Source of the DNA: Rhodococcus sp. H36-A4
Lineage (GTDB): Bacteria; Actinomycetota; Actinomycetes; Mycobacteriales; Mycobacteriaceae
Direction: 5' to 3'
NCBI RefSeq assembly: GCF_027158005.1
Contig: NZ_JAPVLQ010000001.1
Location: 682,001-746,000, forward strand
DNA length: 64,000 nt
Below the pieces are notes generated by a model. That model did not search any database. It was given only the letters and a program-made list of their open reading frames with translations, and was not told where the DNA came from. The position numbers and the translations under genes were made by a program. Shown here piece after piece: positions 1 through 9,194 of this stretch (position 1 is its first letter; every line of letters begins with the position of its first letter).

Positions 1-309
1 GTGCACTCGTTCGGCGCGACCGTGTTCTTCGTCGTGGGAAGCCTCGGGCTGATCGTCGCCGGTGGTCACCGCTCTCTCCGCCGCACGATCGGTATCACTG
101 TGACGACTCTCGGCGGGATCGCACTCACCGCGACGTTGATGTACATCGGCGGTCACAGTGTCGGGATCGGGATCGGGGCCGTCGAGCGAATCGTCGTCTA
201 TTCCATCCTTGCCGGGACAGTGATTTTGGCGGTAGCTCATCGATCGACCGCTCGCCGCATGAAGATCGTGGCCTCCGCTACCACCTCGAATCCCCTCGGA
301 GAACGATGA
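1..309 (+). CDS. C-terminal part of a multi-pass membrane protein (DUF998-like, partial)
   Basis: The frame is open from the first base of the window, so the true start probably lies to the left and the GTG at base 1 may be an internal codon. The 102 visible residues form about three hydrophobic segments (roughly 5-22, 30-50 and 58-78) followed by a short basic cytoplasmic tail. The segment HSVGIGIGAVERIVVY resembles the end of DUF998 membrane proteins, whose function is not established. The stop overlaps the next start as ATGA, so the two genes are probably cotranslated. The family call is tentative. Confidence 0.55.
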   Translation: MHSFGATVFFVVGSLGLIVAGGHRSLRRTIGITVTTLGGIALTATLMYIGGHSVGIGIGAVERIVVYSILAGTVILAVAHRSTARRMKIVASATTSNPLGER

Positions 310-1232
310 CGCAACGTGTGGACCCGGAGACCATCGAGGTTTCCCGGCTCCCGTCACCGGGCTCGATTCCGCCGCCGAAGAGCAAGCTCTGGTCTCGTCT
401 GCTGAGCGCTGCGGTAGTTGCGGCAACGGTGGCAGTGTCGGGCACGATCGCCTATCGCGAACTGTGGGCGCAGCCGAGCGAGGACAAGGAAGGTTCCACG
501 GCGAGCGGAAACGGCAGCGAGTTCACCGTCTACGACCAGTTCGACGCCGCTCGCGGTAGCGCTCTCGACCCGAGCAAATGGAGTTACGACACCGGCCGAA
601 CCGGATGGGGAAACAACGAGAAACAGGACTACACCGACTCGACGGACAACTCGGCTCAGGACGGATCGGGAAACCTCGACATCTCCGCGTTGGACACCGC
701 CGGCGGCTACACCTCGGCGCGGGTTACGACGAAGGACACATTCGAGTTCACCTACGGTCGCGTCGAAGCTCGCATCAAAATGCCTGCGGGCCAGGGACTG
801 CATCCGGCGTTCTGGCTGCTGGGCACCGACATCGATTCCGTCGGATGGCCGATCGCGGGCGAAATCGACGTCATCGAGACACTCAATGCCGCCGACAACT
901 ACCACTCCGGCATCCATGCCCCGCAGGCCGACAGCCTGAACAGCCAGAAGTCGGGCACGTCGGGAATTCCGATCGAACCGCTGTCCGAGGATTTTCACAC
1001 TTACTGGGTCGAACGGTCGCCGGGCAAAGTCGTCACGGGCATGGACGAGACCATTCTCTCCACGATCACACCCGCCGATCTGACCGGCGGTGACGAATAC
1101 TGGGTATTCGACAAGCCGTTCTATCTCCTGTTCAACGTTGCGGTCGCAGGAGACTGGCCGGGACCGACCACTGCACAGACGAAGTTCCCCGCCACGATGT
1201 CCATCGACTGGGTTCGTTACCGAATCGACTGA
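306..1232 (+). CDS. Membrane-anchored GH16 family glycosidase (beta-glucanase/laminarinase-like)
   Basis: This 308-residue protein has one N-terminal membrane segment (about 31-50) and then an extracytoplasmic GH16 jelly-roll domain (about 73-306). The diagnostic ExDxxE signature is present as GEIDVIE: E186 is the expected nucleophile and E191 the acid/base. An aromatic, substrate-cleft type segment WGNNEKQDYT occurs near 101-110. GH16 enzymes cleave beta-1,3 or beta-1,4 glucans or galactans with retention; the substrate here cannot be read from the sequence. It sits directly before glycosyltransferase genes, which suggests trimming or release of a self-made polysaccharide rather than feeding. 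The start overlaps the previous stop (ATGA). Confidence 0.85.
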   Translation: MTQRVDPETIEVSRLPSPGSIPPPKSKLWSRLLSAAVVAATVAVSGTIAYRELWAQPSEDKEGSTASGNGSEFTVYDQFDAARGSALDPSKWSYDTGRTGWGNNEKQDYTDSTDNSAQDGSGNLDISALDTAGGYTSARVTTKDTFEFTYGRVEARIKMPAGQGLHPAFWLLGTDIDSVGWPIAGEIDVIETLNAADNYHSGIHAPQADSLNSQKSGTSGIPIEPLSEDFHTYWVERSPGKVVTGMDETILSTITPADLTGGDEYWVFDKPFYLLFNVAVAGDWPGPTTAQTKFPATMSIDWVRYRID

Positions 1233-1275
1233 AGCTCACCGGCACCACCATGGCTGTATCGAAAGGATCTACCCC

Positions 1276-2571
1276 GTGTTGAACCCCGCACTCGAAAGAT
1301 TGCAGTCACCGGAATGGGACGGCGCACTCTGGATCGGCGACGTCGACATCGAGCACGAACTGCCCGAGTCGCTGTCCCTGTCCGATGCGGAGGGGTATTC
1401 ACGTGCACGGCTTCTCGTTCGGCACGGCATGGACCCGATGGGCTTCGTCGAACTTCCGATCGTGGACGGCTGCGTCTGCGTCGACACTCTCATCGACCGC
1501 GTCCGCAAACTCGACGTCGTCGATCCCGGAGAACCTCCCACCGCCGAATCGCCTCTGCACCCGCTCGCGCCTGCTGTCTCCATCGTGATCTGCACGCGCG
1601 ATCGGATCGATCATCTGCGTGGGGCGTTGGCCTCGGTGCTGGCGGTGGAATACCCGGACTTCGAGGTCGTCGTCGTCGACAATGCGTCGCCGACGAATGC
1701 CACCGTCGACTACGTTCGATCGCTGGCAGATCCACGGGTTCGTGTCGTGTCCGAGCCCATCGCAGGGTTGTCCCGTGCACGAAATACCGGTCTGCGTGCC
1801 GCTCGCCACTCCATCGTGGCGTTCACCGACGACGACGTGGCCGTCGACTCGTTGTGGCTTCGGAGCATTGCCCGCGGATTCCGACGCGGCGATCGGGTGA
1901 CGTGCGTATCGGGGATCGTCCCGAGCGGGGAGATTCGAACTCACGCGCAGGCCTATTTCGATCGCCGTGTCGGCTGGGCCAGTTCGGTGACCCCTCGGAT
2001 CTACGACCTCGCGCATCCGCCTGCGGACGTTCCGCTGTTCCCGTTCCAGGTAGGTATGTACGGCACGGGCGCGAATTTCGCCGTCTCCCGCGACCGCATG
2101 TTCGATCTCGGTGGATTCGACGAAGCATTGGGCGTCGGATCCCCGACCAACGGCGGTGAGGACCTCGACATGTTCTTCCGCGTGCTCATGGCAGGGGACC
2201 AATTGGTCTACGAGCCTGCGTCGATCGTGTGGCATCGTCATCGCGCGGATTCGGACGCGCTGGCGGTCCAAGCTCGCGGGTACGGACTCGGTTTGGGCGC
2301 ATGGTTGATGACGGTGGCGACGGATCGACGGTCCGCAACTCTCGCGGCACGCGTCGCTGCGCGAAGGCTGGGCAGCGCCGTTCGCTTGTCGGTGAAGATG
2401 AGCAAAGTCGCTTCTCCCCCGGACGATCTCGCCGCGGATCTGCCCGACGGAATAGGCCGGATGGAGCTTCTGTCCATCGCGAAAGGCCCAGGTGCATTGC
2501 GTCGGAGTCGACGCGAAGGCCGGGTCCGTACACCGTTGTCGGAGGTGAGCCGTGTCCCTGTTCTCGACTGA
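1276..2571 (+). CDS. Glycosyltransferase family 2
   Basis: The 431-residue product has an N-terminal extension of about 100 residues and then a GT-A domain opening with VSIVICTRDR (about residue 101). The metal-binding aspartates are TDDDV (D185-D187), and GGEDLDMFFR supplies the usual acceptor-side acidic motif. GT2 enzymes transfer a sugar from a nucleotide donor to a growing glycan in the cytoplasm. The frame is open much further upstream, but GTG at 1276 is chosen because GAAAGGA lies 8 bases before it and the upstream part overlaps the GH16 gene. The end overlaps the next gene by 20 bases, which argues for an operon. Donor and acceptor are unknown. Confidence 0.85.
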   Translation: MLNPALERLQSPEWDGALWIGDVDIEHELPESLSLSDAEGYSRARLLVRHGMDPMGFVELPIVDGCVCVDTLIDRVRKLDVVDPGEPPTAESPLHPLAPAVSIVICTRDRIDHLRGALASVLAVEYPDFEVVVVDNASPTNATVDYVRSLADPRVRVVSEPIAGLSRARNTGLRAARHSIVAFTDDDVAVDSLWLRSIARGFRRGDRVTCVSGIVPSGEIRTHAQAYFDRRVGWASSVTPRIYDLAHPPADVPLFPFQVGMYGTGANFAVSRDRMFDLGGFDEALGVGSPTNGGEDLDMFFRVLMAGDQLVYEPASIVWHRHRADSDALAVQARGYGLGLGAWLMTVATDRRSATLAARVAARRLGSAVRLSVKMSKVASPPDDLAADLPDGIGRMELLSIAKGPGALRRSRREGRVRTPLSEVSRVPVLD

Positions 2572-4726
2572 TGTCCGCGACGTCGCCCATCGAGTGTCGA
2601 CGTCTCCGCGGCCCGGTATCCGGTTCGCCGACCTAGCAGTTCTTGCCGCCGCCGCGGCGTTGCTGGCGATGGTGCCGCTACCCTCCCCGATTCGTGCTGC
2701 ACTTCTCGCGGTGACCGTGTTCACCGGGCCCGGATCGGCGATCCTGAGCTGGATCTACATTCCACCGCGGGCTCGACTTGCTGCCGTTCCCATCCTGAGT
2801 CTCGCGTCCTTCGTTCTCGTCACGTCGGCCGCTATGTGGGGTTACCAGTGGTCACCTCGTTGGATCACCACGATCGTGGCCTTGGCACAACTCGGATCCT
2901 CGGTGCTGTGGTATCGCAGACACAGTGAATGGCCGGATATGCAGGGGTGGCGAGAGTGGGCTCGGCAGAGTTTCTCGCGTCAGGCGATCCGCGGGCGCGC
3001 ACAGAGTGCTGCCGAGATCGTGTGGGATCGAGAATTCCTCCGCCGCAACATCGCCGGCCTGTTACTTGCGCTGGCCGTCGTGCTGTGGCTGCCCGCTCTG
3101 CCGGGGCTCGAAAGCGCCGGCTATTCACAGTTCGGGCTTCTGTCTGCCGGCACCGGCCCCATCCTGGTCATCTGTATGGCCCTGGTGGTCGTCGCCTTTC
3201 TGACGGCGGTTCGCCGTCATCAGCTGCGTATCGCTGTCGCTGCGATCGGTGTGGCCATTCTCGTGCAGCGCGTGACGGTGACGCTCGTGACCGATACCCC
3301 GGTGTACGAGTGGACGTACAAGCACGTCGCAGTCACCGAATACATTCTGGCGTTCGGGGCGTTGCCGCCCAATGGAATCGACATCTACTCGCAGTGGCCG
3401 AGTTTCTTCGTGGTCACGGCGTGGTTCGCTCAGGTCAGCAACCTCGAAATCCTCTCCCTCGCACACGTCTTCGCACCGATGATTCACGTCCTCACTGCGG
3501 TGTTCGTCTATTCGCTCGCCCGGGTTCTGAAGCTCCGGCGACGCGTCGCGATCACCGCGGCGATGATCGCGGAATTGGTGAACTGGGTCGGCCAGGACTA
3601 CTACGCCCCACAGGCACTCGGTTTCGTTCTGGCCGTGGGCTTTCTGGTACTACTGCTCGCTTCGACGCAACTGCGTGTTGCAGGCTTCCTTGCCATCATC
3701 CCGTTCGCGGCGTTGGTACCCACGCATCAACTGACCCCGTACTGGCTGTTCGCAGTCACCGGTGTCCTGCTCGTCACACGGCGGGCCAAGCCGTGGTGGC
3801 TCATGTTTCCGCTGGCCATCATCCTTCTGGGGTATCTCTATCCCCGGTTGTCCATCGTCGCCCCGTACGGGCTGCTGTCCGGTTTCGATCCGGTGGAGAA
3901 CGCAGCGAGCAACGTTCAGGCGCCGGGAATCCTGGGCAAGCAGGTGACCTCCCTGGTCTGCCGGGCCTTGTCGGCGGGTGTATTCGCGCTGGCGATGGCA
4001 TCGATCGTGTACGCCTGGCGAACCAAGAAGACGTTCTGGGCGCCGATGGTCATGGCTTTCGGCTCGATCGCACTGCTCGCCGGGCAGAGCTACGGCGGCG
4101 AAGCTATTTTCCGCGTCTACCTGTACGCCATTCCCGGCTGTGCGTTGCTCATCGCCCCGATGCTGCTCGCCGCCCTCGACATGGAACCGTCGGAGGCCCG
4201 TTCCACCCTGGGCAGAGTAGCCACCCGCGCCGCACTGGCAGCTGCGTTTCTGGGAACCGTCGGCGCAGCGACCTTCGGGTTGCAGGGTTACTTCGGCTTG
4301 TGGCCGTTGATCATCGAGAATCGTGCCCAGGTCGACCAAACGCGGGATCTGGTCGCGCAAGCGCCCGCGGGCTCGACGTTCACCCTGCTCTATCCCGCCG
4401 GCTACCCGATCAGGTCGACGGCAAAGTACGTCGAACAGGCCGAGGCGAACGAGTTGTTCGACGCGCCCCTGAACTATTACGGCCCCGAGTACATGCTCGA
4501 GTTCCCGACGGCCGAGCAACTCCAAGCCTTCGACTGGGATGCGTCACAGCGCGACACGCCGTCGTACGTGATTTTGACCCGTCAATCGCTCAAGTCGATG
4601 AAGTACTACGGGTTCATGCAGGAGGGTGCTGCGGAGACGTTCGAGCGTTGGTTGAGGTCGAATCCTGCCTGGTCGTTGCGGTCGCAGGACGCTGACACTC
4701 TCGTATTCGAGCGGCCAGTAGTTTAA
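2552..4726 (+). CDS. Large polytopic membrane protein, probable exopolysaccharide assembly/GT-C-like
   Basis: This 724-residue protein is hydrophobic along most of its length, with well over ten predicted membrane segments, and ends in a soluble tail of about 150 residues (after the segment near LGTVGAATFGLQGYFG). The architecture of many helices plus an extracytoplasmic C-terminal domain resembles GT-C or O-antigen polymerase type proteins, but I see no decisive catalytic motif, so no enzyme activity is claimed. GTG at 2552 has GGAGGTGAG 6 bases upstream and lies inside the end of the preceding glycosyltransferase gene, so the two are probably translationally coupled. Its role is inferred from the glycosyltransferase neighbours. 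Confidence 0.7.
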   Translation: MSLFSTDVRDVAHRVSTSPRPGIRFADLAVLAAAAALLAMVPLPSPIRAALLAVTVFTGPGSAILSWIYIPPRARLAAVPILSLASFVLVTSAAMWGYQWSPRWITTIVALAQLGSSVLWYRRHSEWPDMQGWREWARQSFSRQAIRGRAQSAAEIVWDREFLRRNIAGLLLALAVVLWLPALPGLESAGYSQFGLLSAGTGPILVICMALVVVAFLTAVRRHQLRIAVAAIGVAILVQRVTVTLVTDTPVYEWTYKHVAVTEYILAFGALPPNGIDIYSQWPSFFVVTAWFAQVSNLEILSLAHVFAPMIHVLTAVFVYSLARVLKLRRRVAITAAMIAELVNWVGQDYYAPQALGFVLAVGFLVLLLASTQLRVAGFLAIIPFAALVPTHQLTPYWLFAVTGVLLVTRRAKPWWLMFPLAIILLGYLYPRLSIVAPYGLLSGFDPVENAASNVQAPGILGKQVTSLVCRALSAGVFALAMASIVYAWRTKKTFWAPMVMAFGSIALLAGQSYGGEAIFRVYLYAIPGCALLIAPMLLAALDMEPSEARSTLGRVATRAALAAAFLGTVGAATFGLQGYFGLWPLIIENRAQVDQTRDLVAQAPAGSTFTLLYPAGYPIRSTAKYVEQAEANELFDAPLNYYGPEYMLEFPTAEQLQAFDWDASQRDTPSYVILTRQSLKSMKYYGFMQEGAAETFERWLRSNPAWSLRSQDADTLVFERPVV

Positions 4727-4785
4727 ACATTCAATTGGTATGAGCAACGTCTCACAAACAGCACCGCGGATTGTTTACGTGCAGC

Positions 4786-4813
4786 TTGACAATCACAAAG
4801 CATCTTTTAAGGT
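4786..4813 (+). promoter_or_regulatory. Putative promoter for the 4946 glycosyltransferase pair
   Basis: TTGACA (4786-4791) is followed after 16 bases by TAAGGT (4808-4813), which fits the actinobacterial -35 and TANNNT -10 pattern. It lies in a locally AT-rich stretch in the 219-base gap between the membrane-protein gene and the next glycosyltransferase. The implied leader is about 125 bases. Confidence 0.5.
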
Positions 4814-4945
4814 ATATACAGGCTGAAAACAGGATGTCGCGTTCGAAATATCGAACACGCGCTCGTCCAGTCTGTGGGATCCGCCGGGGGTCGCGCCGCA
4901 GATGTTCCAAGCCTAAGTCGGTCATCGCACTAATACCTGTTTGGA

Positions 4946-5806
4946 ATGGAAATGAACTCCATGAACCCGCGCATCAGCATCGTCATCCCCACTCTCAACG
5001 AGGCTGCCAATCTGCGGCATGTCCTGCCGCTACTTTCGCATGACTACGAACTCGTGTTGGTCGACGGCGGTTCCGTCGACGGGACCATCGATGCCGCTCG
5101 TGAGATTCGCGGAGACATCCGCATCATCAAGCAGACCCGCAAGGGCAAGGGCAATGCCCTAGCGTGCGGATTCGAAGCCGCAACCGGGGACATCATCGTG
5201 ATGTTCGATGCCGACGGCTCTGCCAATGCAGACGAGATCCCACGCTTCGTCGACGCACTCCTCGCCGGGGCCGATTTCGCGAAGGGCAGCCGCTTCACCG
5301 CGGGCGGCGGAAGCCACGACATCACTCCCCTGCGTCGCGCCGGTAACGGTGGCCTCCACCTGGTCGCGAACACGCTCTTCGGCACCAAGTTCTCCGATTT
5401 GTGCTACGGCTACAACGCCTTCTGGCGTGATCTGGTGCCGGTGCTGGACCTTCCGGCACTCGAGCAGGAGCACGCCGAGGGCGAGATGCTCTGGGGTGAT
5501 GGCTTCGAGATCGAGACCATCATCAATTGCCGTTTCGCCGAGGCCGACGTTCGTATCCAGGAAGTGCCGAGCATCGAGCTGGCTCGGATCTACGGCCAGT
5601 CCAACCTCCGCACGTTCTCCGATGGGTTCCGCGTACTCCGCACGCTGTTCACCGAACGCCTACGTGCACGCCGGCTTGCCAAGCAGTCCATCCCGCGTCC
5701 GGGCCGCAGCACCAACGATGCGCGTACCGACATGGATCTGGAGTTCGAGGCGTTCGAGGTCTTCGGAGAATTGAATTCGATTCCGCTACACAAGAAATCG
5801 GCGTGA
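4946..5806 (+). CDS. Glycosyltransferase family 2, polyprenyl-phosphate mannosyltransferase-like
   Basis: The 286-residue product begins with ISIVIPTLNEAANL and contains VDGGSVDGT, the FDADGS metal-binding motif and FAKGSRF, the pattern of the DPM/polyprenyl-phosphate glycosyltransferase branch of GT2. There is no obvious C-terminal membrane helix, so it is probably a soluble or peripheral enzyme. Three in-frame ATGs (4946, 4952, 4961) compete; the last fits best to the conserved start of the fold, and none has a strong ribosome site, so the first is recorded. The stop overlaps the next start (GTGA), so it is coupled to the following GT2 gene. Confidence 0.85.
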   Translation: MEMNSMNPRISIVIPTLNEAANLRHVLPLLSHDYELVLVDGGSVDGTIDAAREIRGDIRIIKQTRKGKGNALACGFEAATGDIIVMFDADGSANADEIPRFVDALLAGADFAKGSRFTAGGGSHDITPLRRAGNGGLHLVANTLFGTKFSDLCYGYNAFWRDLVPVLDLPALEQEHAEGEMLWGDGFEIETIINCRFAEADVRIQEVPSIELARIYGQSNLRTFSDGFRVLRTLFTERLRARRLAKQSIPRPGRSTNDARTDMDLEFEAFEVFGELNSIPLHKKSA

Positions 5807-6768
5807 GCGAGCTAACCTCGTCGGTCGTCGTCTGCGCCTACACGCTCGATCGCTGGGACGATCTCAGTGCGGCAGTCGATGCCGTGTTGGGTCAGTCCAC
5901 GGCTGCGACGGAACTACTTGTCGTCATCGACCACAACGAGCAATTGTTCGAGCGTGCGCGAGCGGAGTTTCTGCCACGTAGTTCGGCCGTGAACGTTGTC
6001 GAGAACTCGCATCCACGTGGCTTGTCCGGGGCCCGCAATACCTCGTTGGACCTCGCCTCAGGTGACATCGTGGTGTTCCTCGACGACGACGCAGCACCAC
6101 GCTCGACCGAGTGGATCGAGTCGATTTCCGCGCATTACGCGGACCCCACCGTCTACGCGGTGGGCGGGTCGGCGCACCCGGTCTGGCCCAGTTCACGCCC
6201 GGCTTTCCTGCCGACCGCGGTCGCGGGAGAACCGGGTGAACTGGATTGGATCGTGGGCTGTACCTATCGGGGCCAGCCCACGACTACCTCGACGGTTCGT
6301 AACCTCATGGGCGCCAATATGTCTTTCCGCCGCGCGCCGATCGTGGAGCTGGGCGGCTTCGTCTCCGGGATCGGCCGCATCGGGCGTATTCCGTTGGGCT
6401 GCGAAGAAACCGAGCTGTGCATCAGGCTCCGTCAGACTCACCCCGAAGCGCAGATCCTTTTCGACCCGTCGATCGCCGTCGACCACAACGTCAGCGCCGA
6501 CCGGACGCGGCCTCGGTATCTTCTCTCGCGAAGCTATGCCGAGGGGGTCTCCAAAGCTGCCATCGCTCGGCTCATCGGCCCCGGGGACGCCTTGTCTTCC
6601 GAGCGGTCGTACACGGCCAAAATTTTGCCGCGTGCAGTCGGACGCGAAACCGCTGCGGCGGCACAGGGAAACCCCGCCCGCTTGTGGGGCGCCCTCGCTG
6701 TCGTCACCAGCCTCGGTGCAGCCGGATTCGGTTATGCACGTGGACGATTGAGCCGTATCTCCGGTTAG
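5803..6768 (+). CDS. Glycosyltransferase family 2
   Basis: The 321-residue protein starts with SSVVVCAYTLDRWDDL and has a FLDDDAAP motif (D94-D96) for metal and nucleotide-sugar binding, plus LGCEETELCIRL near 200 in the acceptor/base region. A short hydrophobic stretch near the C-terminus (LAVVTSLGAAGFGYA) could be a membrane contact. GTG at 5803 is chosen because it overlaps the previous stop as GTGA; the frame is open upstream only as an alternate frame of that gene. Its 3' end overlaps the convergent GH2 gene by four bases, closing the plus-strand carbohydrate cluster. Confidence 0.83.
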   Translation: MSELTSSVVVCAYTLDRWDDLSAAVDAVLGQSTAATELLVVIDHNEQLFERARAEFLPRSSAVNVVENSHPRGLSGARNTSLDLASGDIVVFLDDDAAPRSTEWIESISAHYADPTVYAVGGSAHPVWPSSRPAFLPTAVAGEPGELDWIVGCTYRGQPTTTSTVRNLMGANMSFRRAPIVELGGFVSGIGRIGRIPLGCEETELCIRLRQTHPEAQILFDPSIAVDHNVSADRTRPRYLLSRSYAEGVSKAAIARLIGPGDALSSERSYTAKILPRAVGRETAAAAQGNPARLWGALAVVTSLGAAGFGYARGRLSRISG

Positions 6769-9194
6769 CGGATCTGCGCTCGCTTCACCGAATTGAGCGC
6801 GCGCACGTGCCCTGCCGGCTTCGGTCCCCTGCCGGTCAGGGTCACTGTTCGGCTCGCCCCTGCAGCGAGGTGAAACCACGAATCACTGGTGTCGAATCCG
6901 CCGACGTCGATGCATACGTACTGTGCAGCCGAGTCCGTCGACACGGTCAGCGACCACCGACCTGGCTCCACAGATTCGACCCGCGCGGACAGACCCACAT
7001 CGTTCTGGCGGACTTGCGTATCACCGATGAGGTGAGTTGCCTCGGCGACTCGAACGCCGGCGAGGTCGTCCAGCTCCACCACGACCGAGGAGAACGTCTG
7101 GGTGCCGAATCGATACGCATAATTGACGTCGGCGAACGTCCCGATGACCCGGTCCAGTGCAAGCGTCGTCGAACTGTGTCCCGCGAGTTCGATCGACTGC
7201 TCATAGGGCTCGCCGATTCGGCCCGTCGCGCCGTGCAGTGACACGCGAAGAATTCCCAGCAGTGGTTCCGCCGTGTCGTCGACCATCTCGATGCTCAGAC
7301 CGTCGAGACCGTCGTCGACGAGGAACACCCCGATCGGGCTACTGATACGCGCCAGGCTGTACCACGGCGCCTTCGGGTCTCCCGCGGAGTCGAGTAGTCC
7401 CCAACCAGCACCCGGAACCAGGTCGCGAAGCGTCAGCACCAATGCACCGCCGCACTCGGACTCGGTTCTGCGCCAATGCGAATAGGATTCGGTGACGGCT
7501 TCACACACTGCTGCTCGTCCGTAGTCGAGATAGAGTTCGGCGTCGGTTCGACGGACGAGGTGAGGATCGACCGCGAAAATGTTTCGAACGTAGTGATCTC
7601 GGACATCCTCGAAGTCCCAGGACGATCCGCGGTCGCGTGGCACCGCAGACTTCCACTCGGGATGATGACCGGCAACATTGGCGGAGCCGAACATTCGATC
7701 CACCGCTCGCCGCTCCGGCGGTATCGAGAACGCCAAGCATTCCGCCGCGAAACGTACACGCGCCGTGCGTACGTCGGCGATCGGTCGCAGATAACCTCCG
7801 ACACCGAAGTAGTGCGCGATACCGTCACCGACATGGGTGTGCAGTTCACCGGACGTCGACGACGGACTGGAAGTGACATAGGCGGTGCCGGCGAGGCAGC
7901 TCTCGAGAATCTCGGGAATCACATTGTCCAGCAACGGCATCTGCTGATCGGCAGCGGCGATCCCCAGCATCGTGGGCTGTTGCTGCGTCTCACTGCCACC
8001 ACTGACGACCGCCAGAGCCGGGTTACCTCCGATCATCGCGAACAGTGCTTCGAGTTCGCGTTCGACGACCTCGACGAATTCAGGGTCCTGCGGCGGATCA
8101 GTGGTGGCGAACATGACATCCTGCCACACCAAAATGCCCAATTCTCCACAGAGGGACCAGAATTGAGGTTGCTCGTACACCATCGTGCCGACAATGCGGA
8201 TCATGTTCAGCCCCGCGTCGCGCATACGCAGCAACTCCGCGCGCATGACGTCTTCCTCGACCCACAGGCGTGTCGGATCGAGAGGAGTCCAACAACCGCC
8301 GCGAGCGAAGACCTGAACACCGTTGACGCTCAGCTCCACCGACCGTCCGTGCCGAAGCAACTCGGTTCGACGAAAGCCGACCATTGCACGGTGCACACGA
8401 TCCTCGTCTACAGTCACCGACACGGGATACTGGACGGGCTCACCGTGCGTGTGCGGCCACCAGAGGCTGATATCCGGAATGGTCAAGGACACATCGAAAT
8501 CCGCGGAATCGACGGCGTAGGAGAACCGCTGGTCGCCGATGTCGAGGGTTACGGTCGACACCGTCTCGTCGAGATCTGCGCGTACTCGCAGCACCCCGTT
8601 CTTCCCCTCGACCGTGGTGTGGAACCGACAGTGTCGCGCACGGGATCGTGGCCGTAGCGTCACCGGGCGCCACAAGCCGATCGGGGAAGGAACCGGTCCG
8701 TACACGGGGGCGCGGCCGAGCAGGGTGGTGCGTTCGTGCCGCAGGCCCTGCTTGTCCACCAGCGAGGATCGCCAGCGTCCTCGTGGCTTTCTACTGCCGA
8801 GGACGACGTCCATCGACTCGACACGTACCGCGATATCGAGGACCGGGGAACCGGCCGGGATGTCGAGGGTAGTCGGTACGAACATGGATCGAACCTGAGC
8901 AGCCTCCGCGCCGTCGACCCAGATCTTTGCCCTCGTCGCGATGCCCTCGAACGTCAGCGTCGTGGCGATACCGCTGGGCACGGACACCGAGGTGGTGAAC
9001 CACCAGTCGAACGCGTCGAGATCCGGCTGGTCCACAACCGAGGCAACGGTGCCAGGCACGAGGGCAACAGTACGTTCGGCGTCCTCTGCGAGCTCACCAG
9101 GATGCAGACACGATCCTGGTTCGGTCGCAGTCAGGTGCCACTCGGCGCCGTCCAGAAAGTCCTCGAGATCTCTGCTCACCCAGTTATCTTCCAC
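6765..9194 (-). CDS. Glycoside hydrolase family 2, beta-mannosidase-like
   Basis: This 809-residue protein shows the GH2 order: sugar-binding domain with LWRPVTLRPR-type segment, immunoglobulin-like domain, and TIM barrel. SGGSE gives the expected acid/base (about E402) after NPALAVV, and RFAAECLAF gives the likely nucleophile (about E485), matching the beta-mannosidase pattern WSGxxE and FxSExGxQS. The SGGSE and AECLAF versions differ from the common consensus, so specificity may differ. No signal peptide is visible, so a cytoplasmic role is likely. GTG at 9194 directly follows the stop of the DUF1839 gene, so the pair is translationally coupled. It could instead be another GH2 exo-glycosidase. 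Confidence 0.8.
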   Translation of the reverse strand: MEDNWVSRDLEDFLDGAEWHLTATEPGSCLHPGELAEDAERTVALVPGTVASVVDQPDLDAFDWWFTTSVSVPSGIATTLTFEGIATRAKIWVDGAEAAQVRSMFVPTTLDIPAGSPVLDIAVRVESMDVVLGSRKPRGRWRSSLVDKQGLRHERTTLLGRAPVYGPVPSPIGLWRPVTLRPRSRARHCRFHTTVEGKNGVLRVRADLDETVSTVTLDIGDQRFSYAVDSADFDVSLTIPDISLWWPHTHGEPVQYPVSVTVDEDRVHRAMVGFRRTELLRHGRSVELSVNGVQVFARGGCWTPLDPTRLWVEEDVMRAELLRMRDAGLNMIRIVGTMVYEQPQFWSLCGELGILVWQDVMFATTDPPQDPEFVEVVERELEALFAMIGGNPALAVVSGGSETQQQPTMLGIAAADQQMPLLDNVIPEILESCLAGTAYVTSSPSSTSGELHTHVGDGIAHYFGVGGYLRPIADVRTARVRFAAECLAFSIPPERRAVDRMFGSANVAGHHPEWKSAVPRDRGSSWDFEDVRDHYVRNIFAVDPHLVRRTDAELYLDYGRAAVCEAVTESYSHWRRTESECGGALVLTLRDLVPGAGWGLLDSAGDPKAPWYSLARISSPIGVFLVDDGLDGLSIEMVDDTAEPLLGILRVSLHGATGRIGEPYEQSIELAGHSSTTLALDRVIGTFADVNYAYRFGTQTFSSVVVELDDLAGVRVAEATHLIGDTQVRQNDVGLSARVESVEPGRWSLTVSTDSAAQYVCIDVGGFDTSDSWFHLAAGASRTVTLTGRGPKPAGHVRALNSVKRAQIR

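Noticed and set aside
2929-4695. A 588-codon open frame inside the large membrane-protein gene
   Set aside because: Its translation is Arg/Pro/His-rich with no fold, as expected for an off-frame reading of GC-rich DNA; the other frame gives a clean polytopic protein with a strong ribosome site.
7476-8657. A 393-codon frame antisense to the GH2 gene
   Set aside because: No motif, and it mirrors the conserved GH2 catalytic region on the opposite strand.
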